Positions 6,267-11,273 of a stretch of DNA of 11,273 bases are shown piece after piece; the first letter of the stretch is position 1; the number at the start of each line of letters is the position of its first letter. Position numbers and translations under genes: made by a program. Origin of the DNA: Planctomycetes bacterium UBA2386 (GTDB taxonomy: Bacteria; Planctomycetota; UBA1135; UBA2386); the NCBI GenBank assembly GCA_002343845.1, contig DDSQ01000092.1:6846-18118 (forward strand), in the 5' to 3' direction. The notes under the pieces are model-generated. The model searched no databases. It was given only the letters and a program-made list of their open reading frames with translations, and was not told the origin of the DNA.

Positions 6267-7755
6267 AGCGCGCGCCCTGACCGGGGGCCGACGCGACGTC
6301 GATCGTGCCGCCGTGCGCGGCGACGATGCCCCACGACACCGACAGCCCGAGCCCCGTGCCGCCCGGCGCACCGTCGGGGCCGGGGCGCTTCGTGCTGAAG
6401 AACGGCTCGAACAGGTGCGGCTGGTCCGCTGCAGCGATGCCCTCGCCAGTGTCGGCCACGACGATCTGCACCTCGTTCTCCGTTCGCGCCGCCTCGACGC
6501 GCAGCGCGCCACCGCCGGGCATCGCCTGCAGCGCGTTGACCAGCAGGTTGACCAGCACCTGGTGCAGGCCGTCGGCGTCGCCGCGCAGGGTGAGGCCTGC
6601 TGCGACCCGCCGTTCGACCTGCACGTGCTGGCGCCGTGCCGCCGGCTCGCACAGGGCGAGCGCGTCCGCGATCAGGCGCGCGACGTCGACCTCGCTCTCC
6701 TGCGACAACGAACGCCGCGCGAAGCGGAGCAGTTGGTGCACGATCGCGCTGCCACGATCGGCCGCCCGCGTGATCACGGCGAGCGTCTCCCGGCGTTCGG
6801 GCGCGGCCTCGTCGGCGGCGAGTTCGGCAGCGCAGCCGCGGATGCCGCCGATCACGTTGTGGAACTCGTGTGCGACGCCGCCGGCGAGCGTGCCGAGCGA
6901 CGCCAGCCGCTCGGCCTGGGCGAGCTGATGGTGCGAACTGCGCAGATCCGCGAGCGCCCGTTCGAGGTGCGCGGTCTTGTCGGCGACCTGCTCGGCGAGG
7001 CCCCGCGCGAAGCGCTGTTGCTCGGCGCGGGCCGCGCGCAGCTGCACGGTCATCGACCCGAAGTCGCGGGTGAGCTGGCCGATCTCGTCGCCGGCGGCCG
7101 GCGGCGGCTCGGCGTCGAGGTCGCCGGCGGCGACGCGAGCGGTGGCGGCGCGCAGCCGCCGGGTCGGCAGCACGACGAGGCGATGCAGGCCGAACCCGAG
7201 CAGCACCAGAAGCGTCGCCAGGGTCACGCCGACCAGGGTCAGGTGGGTGACGCGCAGGGCGGCGACGAACTCGTCGGTGCGCGCGGCCTGCGCTTGCGCC
7301 AGCGCCCGCAGCCGCGCGGCGACCGACGCGTCGACACGCTGCTGCAGCGCGCCGCTGCGCTCGAGGACCATCTGCCGTTCGTGGGCGCTGCGCCGCGCGT
7401 CGTCCTCGGCGATCGCGTGCCGGATCGCTGCCGCGTCGCCGCCGTGGTCGGCGAGCGGCAGGTCGCGCAGCGCACGTTCGCGGTTGTTGGTCGAGGCCCG
7501 CAGCAGGTCGGCCAGCAGGTCGGCGGCCTGCGACGACTGTTCGAACGACAGATCGTGCATCGCCCTCGACCCGTCCTGCAGGAGGTCGGCGCCGAGCGTC
7601 TGGAACGCCCGGGCCGTGCGTGGTTCGAGCCAGAGCAGCAGCACGGCGGCGAGGGCGGCGGCCGCGAGCGCCGTCGCGCCGAACAGGCGGACCGCCAGCG
7701 GCCACATCGGCCGCGCGCCCTTGGCACCGTCGGGGTCGGGCGATTCGGAGTGCAT
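6226..7755 (-). CDS. Membrane-bound NtrB-like sensor histidine kinase with HAMP domain
   Basis: Sensor kinase of two-component systems, 509 aa. Topology: short cytoplasmic N-terminus, first membrane helix at about 18-43, an extracytoplasmic helical sensor region of about 125 residues rich in Ala, Arg and Glu, second membrane helix at about 170-192, and HAMP (about 193-245, ending in DEIGQLTRDF). A coiled coil leads to the H-box LASLGTLAGGVAHEFHN with His 296. The ATPase domain has an N-box LVNLLVNALQ, G1 DTGEGI (435-440), FEPFFSTK and G2 GGTGLGLSV. The H-box sub-type (GVAHEFHN) is characteristic of kinases that pair with NtrC-like regulators, so the activator ending at 4342 is the likely partner although a gene on the other strand separates them. 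Start: ATG at 7755; a GTG two codons upstream (7761) is equally open. Its 3' end overlaps the hybrid kinase tail-to-tail by 41 bases (6226-6266). Confidence 0.92.
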   Translation of the reverse strand: MHSESPDPDGAKGARPMWPLAVRLFGATALAAAALAAVLLLWLEPRTARAFQTLGADLLQDGSRAMHDLSFEQSSQAADLLADLLRASTNNRERALRDLPLADHGGDAAAIRHAIAEDDARRSAHERQMVLERSGALQQRVDASVAARLRALAQAQAARTDEFVAALRVTHLTLVGVTLATLLVLLGFGLHRLVVLPTRRLRAATARVAAGDLDAEPPPAAGDEIGQLTRDFGSMTVQLRAARAEQQRFARGLAEQVADKTAHLERALADLRSSHHQLAQAERLASLGTLAGGVAHEFHNVIGGIRGCAAELAADEAAPERRETLAVITRAADRGSAIVHQLLRFARRSLSQESEVDVARLIADALALCEPAARRQHVQVERRVAAGLTLRGDADGLHQVLVNLLVNALQAMPGGGALRVEAARTENEVQIVVADTGEGIAAADQPHLFEPFFSTKRPGPDGAPGGTGLGLSVSWGIVAAHGGTIDVASAPGQGARFTVRLPVRRSAAP

Positions 7756-7812
7756 GCGCACTGCTTACCAGACGGGCCCCGGACAGCGGTCCTTGACGGT
7801 CGGATGCCGATA

Positions 7813-7840
7813 GTTACTTTGTAATGCAAAGCAAAGTAGC
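7813..7840. promoter_or_regulatory. AT-rich imperfect palindrome before ispH, probable operator or promoter part
   Basis: GTTACTTTG (7813-7821) and CAAAGTAGC (7832-7840) form 9-base inverted arms with one mismatch around a 10-base centre. A second, nested pairing CTTTG-N5-CAAAG (7817-7821 with 7827-7831) uses the same left arm, because the right side contains GCAAAGCAAAG. This AT-rich patch stands out in very GC-rich surroundings, ends 9 bases before the ispH ATG, and lies between the divergent sensor-kinase and ispH genes. A TTGACG at 7793-7798 could be a -35 hexamer with TACTTT (7815-7820) as a weak -10 at 16-base spacing. The binding factor is unknown. Confidence 0.45.
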
Positions 7841-7849
7841 GAGGCGACC

Positions 7850-8710
7850 ATGTTGATCCTGCGGGCAGACGAACTGGGCATGTGCTTCGGAGTGCGCGAC
7901 GCGCTGGCGGCGCTCGCGGGGCTTCCGCACCCGGCCGACGTGACGATCCACGGCGAACTGGTGCACAACCCCGAGGTGCTGTCCTGGCTCGACCGCCGCG
8001 GCTTTCGCCGGTCGCCGGAGGCCCAGCGTGAGGTGCCGCCGACGCCGGCCGTGTTGGTGACGGCGCATGGCATCAGCGAGCGGGAACGGGCACGCCTGCT
8101 GGCGGCCGGCAAGCAGGTCATCGACACGACCTGCCCGTTGGTCGGCAAGGCGCACGCCGCGGCGGATCAGCTCGTCGCCGCCGGGCGCCGCCTGGTCGTG
8201 CTCGGCAAGGCCGACCACGTCGAGGTCCGCGGCATCGTCGAGGACCATCCGGGAGCGCTCGTCGTCGCCGGTCCCGACGATGTCGCCACGTGGCCCGAAC
8301 GTTCGCTCGGCGTGGTTGCGCAGACCACGACCCAGGTCGAGGTCGCCGAGACACTGCTGGCGGCGATCCGCGCGCAGAACCCGCACGCCGACGTCGCCTG
8401 GATCGACACGATCTGCAGTCCGACCAAGGCGCGCATCGAGGCGCTCGAACGGCTGTTGCCGCGAGTGGACGCGCTGGTGGTGGTCGGTGGCCATGCGTCC
8501 AACAACACGCGTCAGCTCGTCGCGCGCGGTCGGCTGCGTGGCGTGCGCACCTGCCACGTCGAGAGCGCGCGCGAACTGCGCGCCGAGTGGTTCCGCGGCG
8601 TGCACGCGGTCGGCCTCACGGCGGGAACGTCGACGCTCGCGCGCACCGTCGACGAGGTGCACGGCTGGCTGACTCGCCACGCGGCATCGCGGGCTGACCG
8701 CTCGGCTTGA
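7850..8710 (+). CDS. ispH: 4-hydroxy-3-methylbut-2-enyl diphosphate reductase (IspH/LytB)
   Basis: Iron-sulfur enzyme of the last MEP-pathway step: it reduces HMBPP to isopentenyl and dimethylallyl diphosphate in the cytoplasm. 286 aa, slightly shorter than the usual 300-320. Three cluster cysteines are present: Cys 12 (GMCFGV), Cys 95 (DTTCP) and Cys 189 (DTICSPT). Active-site residues also match the family: His 39 (ELVHN), His 73 (TAHG), His 123 and Glu 125 (DHVEVRG, normally HPEV), Thr 159 (QTT), SNNTRQL near 223-229 and TAGTSTL near the C-terminus. The first cysteine motif is Met-Cys-Phe-Gly-Val rather than Phe-Cys-Ala-Gly-Val, and the last is GTSTL rather than GASTP; both look like lineage variants with no catalytic residue lost. 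GAGG lies 5 bases before the ATG. A substitution-tolerant paralog is possible but I see no reason to prefer it. Confidence 0.93.
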   Translation: MLILRADELGMCFGVRDALAALAGLPHPADVTIHGELVHNPEVLSWLDRRGFRRSPEAQREVPPTPAVLVTAHGISERERARLLAAGKQVIDTTCPLVGKAHAAADQLVAAGRRLVVLGKADHVEVRGIVEDHPGALVVAGPDDVATWPERSLGVVAQTTTQVEVAETLLAAIRAQNPHADVAWIDTICSPTKARIEALERLLPRVDALVVVGGHASNNTRQLVARGRLRGVRTCHVESARELRAEWFRGVHAVGLTAGTSTLARTVDEVHGWLTRHAASRADRSA

Positions 8711-8812
8711 CTGCCTGCACATCGCCCGTAGGCTCGCGGCCGCCGCGTTGCGCGCTCCGTTCGTGGCGACACTCGTCGTCCCCTCGCTCGTCGGGCCCTT
8801 CGCGAACCCGCC

Positions 8813-9376
8813 ATGAAAGCGCCGGCCCGCCACCTGACCCGATGCATCGTCGCCGGCATCGTCGCGCTGCTGCCGATGGGGGGCGCGGTGTTCACGATCG
8901 TGTGGCTCGAAGGCACCATCGCCGCCGCGTGGCGCGACCAGCTCAGCTGGTACTTCCCCGGCCTCGGGCTGCTGCTCGCGCTGCTCGCGATCTACCTGGT
9001 CGGGTTCTTCGTCACCACGTTCGTCGGCCGTTGGCTCTGGCGAGCCGCCGATCGGCTGCTCGAGAGCCTGCCGCTGCTCGGCACGCTCTACCAGTCGCTC
9101 AAGGAAGTGCTCGGCTACGACAGCGGTCGCGAGCGCTTCTTCCAGGGCGTGGTCGCCGTGCCGGCGGACGAGGGGTTCGAGATCGGCTTCGTGACCGGCA
9201 GCGGGCCCGGGCCCGACGGCAGAGCCCACACACTCGTGTTCGTGCCGAGCTCGCCGAACCCCACGAACGGCAAGCTGCTGCTCGTCGATCCGGCGCGGCT
9301 GCAGAAACTCGACGTGCGCACGGCCGACGCGCTGCGCACGTTGGTGTCGCTCGGCAAGGCGCCGCTGCAACCGTGA
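8813..9376 (+). CDS. DUF502 family membrane protein
   Basis: Conserved inner-membrane protein of unknown biochemical role; 187 aa, close to the family's usual 190-220. Two hydrophobic segments lie at about 11-33 and 48-70, followed by a soluble domain. Family motifs are present: PLLGTLYQSLKEVLGY (88-103), a GFEIGFVTG strand, the FVPSSPNPTNGKLLLVD block that corresponds to the VFVPTTPNPTSG signature, and the closing RTLVSLG. It lies about 100 bases after ispH, in the same direction, and about 100 bases before sdhC. There is no clear Shine-Dalgarno sequence before the ATG. The preceding gap contains a TTGACT overlapping the ispH stop and TAGGCT 16 bases further on, too weak to call a promoter. 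Family assignment is firm; no function can be stated. Confidence 0.88.
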   Translation: MKAPARHLTRCIVAGIVALLPMGGAVFTIVWLEGTIAAAWRDQLSWYFPGLGLLLALLAIYLVGFFVTTFVGRWLWRAADRLLESLPLLGTLYQSLKEVLGYDSGRERFFQGVVAVPADEGFEIGFVTGSGPGPDGRAHTLVFVPSSPNPTNGKLLLVDPARLQKLDVRTADALRTLVSLGKAPLQP

Positions 9377-9421
9377 CCACGGCGTTGCCGATCGAGGTCG
9401 GCGGCCGGTGGTGCGGACCCT

Positions 9422-9437
9422 GGGCAGCGAACTTGCA
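9422..9437 (+). promoter_or_regulatory. Weak -24/-12-like element upstream of sdhC
   Basis: GGGCAGCGAACTTGCA has GGCA and TTGCA of the sigma-54 consensus with 10 bases between GG and GC, but differs at the first T and at CG of the -24 element. It would place transcription start about 25 bases before the sdhC ATG. Elements with only GG-N10-GC are common in GC-rich DNA, so this is tentative. Confidence 0.2.
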
Positions 9438-9472
9438 ATCGTGCGGGCTCGTCCCGATCCTTCGCCGCACTC

Positions 9473-10158
9473 ATGTCCTGGCTGACTGCGTTCTGGCGAT
9501 CGTCGATCGGCGGCAAGGTGACGATGGCGATCACCGGCCTGCTGTTGTTCGGGTTCGTCGTCGCCCACCTGCTCGGCAACCTGCTGCTGTTCGGCGGCCC
9601 TGACGCGATCAACGCCTACGCGAAGGGGCTGCACGATCTCGGTCCGATGCTGTGGGTGGCGCGGATCGGACTGCTGGCCGTGTTCGTGCTGCACGTGGCC
9701 ACGGGGCTCCGCCTGGCGCGGCAGAACCGCGCCGCGCGGCCGGTCGCCTACGCGGTCGACGCGACGATGCAGGCGAGCTACGCGTCGCGCTCGATGGTGC
9801 TGAGCGGGGTGTCGCTGGCCGTCTTCCTCGTCTACCACCTGCTGCACTTCACGTTCGGCGTCACCAACGCCGACCACTTCGCCAAGAAGGCGGCCGGCGC
9901 CGACGGCTTCGATGTGCACACGATGGTGACCACGAGCTTCGCCAACCCGGCGATCGCCATCGCCTATGCCGGCTTCCAGCTGGTGCTGTTCCTGCACCTG
10001 AGCCACGGCATCCAGAGCCTTGCGCAGACGCTCGGTCTGCACCATGGCCGCTACACGCCGATGATCAAGACGTTGTCGTTCGTGCTCGCCGGCCTGATCG
10101 CCGGCGGCAACGTGCTGCTCGCGCTGTCCGTCCAGCTCGGCCTCGTCGGAGGTGCGGC

Positions 10159-10162
<4 letters not shown>
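9473..10162 (+). CDS. sdhC: Type B succinate dehydrogenase / fumarate reductase, cytochrome b subunit
   Basis: Membrane anchor of complex II that carries two b hemes and passes electrons between the flavoprotein/iron-sulfur head and the quinone pool. 229 aa with five hydrophobic segments (about 17-40, 60-82, 107-128, 160-182, 198-222), the layout of single-subunit type B anchors such as Bacillus SdhC and Wolinella FrdC. Candidate axial heme histidines are His 32 (VVAHLLGN), His 74 (FVLHVATG), His 122 or 125 (VYHLLHF) and His 175 or 178 (LHLSHG), matching the four-histidine di-heme pattern. Its TGA overlaps the ATG of sdhA (ATGA, 10159-10162), so the two are co-translated. In di-heme enzymes electron transfer can be linked to the membrane potential; direction of operation cannot be judged here. 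Confidence 0.93.

Positions 10163-11273
<1,111 letters not shown>

Noticed and set aside
1962..6512. A 1516-codon open frame on the minus strand and several other long frames of 300-740 codons
   Set aside because: They lie opposite or out of frame with clearly recognisable genes, are dominated by Arg/Ala/Pro/Gly, and show no domain motifs. They arise because stop codons are rare in such GC-rich DNA.
8733..8756. GG-N10-GC pattern upstream of the DUF502 gene
   Set aside because: The CAC of the -24 element is missing; in this GC-rich sequence the bare GG-N10-GC spacing occurs by chance.
9387..9402. Small hairpin GCCGA-N6-TCGGC after the DUF502 gene
   Set aside because: The stem is only 5 bases and no T-run follows, so it does not support a terminator call.

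Overview
The window is GC-rich DNA (roughly 70% G+C by eye), densely packed with genes and typical of a free-living, respiring Gram-negative-type bacterium. Three things fit Planctomycetota or a similarly GC-rich deep lineage such as Myxococcota or Acidobacteriota: the di-heme type B succinate dehydrogenase cytochrome b, an IspH whose first iron-sulfur cysteine sits in a Met-Cys-Phe-Gly-Val context, and lipoproteins fused to c-type cytochrome motifs. This placement is an inference and of low certainty. I see no rRNA, tRNA, CRISPR array, insertion sequence, integrase or other sign of recent mobility.

Left part, minus strand (1-4342). Reading leftward, an NtrC-family sigma-54 activator is followed after 27 bases by a lipoprotein that joins a cysteine phosphatase domain to a C-terminal cytochrome c' heme motif. 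After 36 bases comes an iron(III)-type ABC transporter binding lipoprotein, overlapping by 4 bases an ABC permease that runs off the left edge. The 27-base gap behind the activator gene holds a good -24/-12 (sigma-54) match. This suggests that the activator switches on the phosphatase-cytochrome and transporter genes beside it.

Middle (4343-7849). A 222-base divergent intergenic region carries two outward-facing copies of a 17-base element, 14 of 17 identical, one facing the activator gene and one facing a soluble hybrid histidine kinase (REC-HisKA-HATPase-REC). The hybrid kinase converges on a membrane-bound NtrB-like sensor kinase on the other strand, and the two coding ends overlap by 41 bases. 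Two kinases therefore sit beside a single sigma-54 activator, a plausible branched phosphorelay. Upstream of the sensor kinase, a short AT-rich imperfect palindrome lies just before ispH.

Right part, plus strand (7850-11273). ispH (last step of the MEP isoprenoid pathway) is followed by a DUF502 membrane protein and then by sdhC-sdhA of a type B succinate:quinone oxidoreductase. The sdhC and sdhA genes overlap by 4 bases, and sdhA is cut by the right edge; an iron-sulfur subunit gene is expected beyond it. These look like housekeeping genes. The unusual content is the regulated left and middle part.
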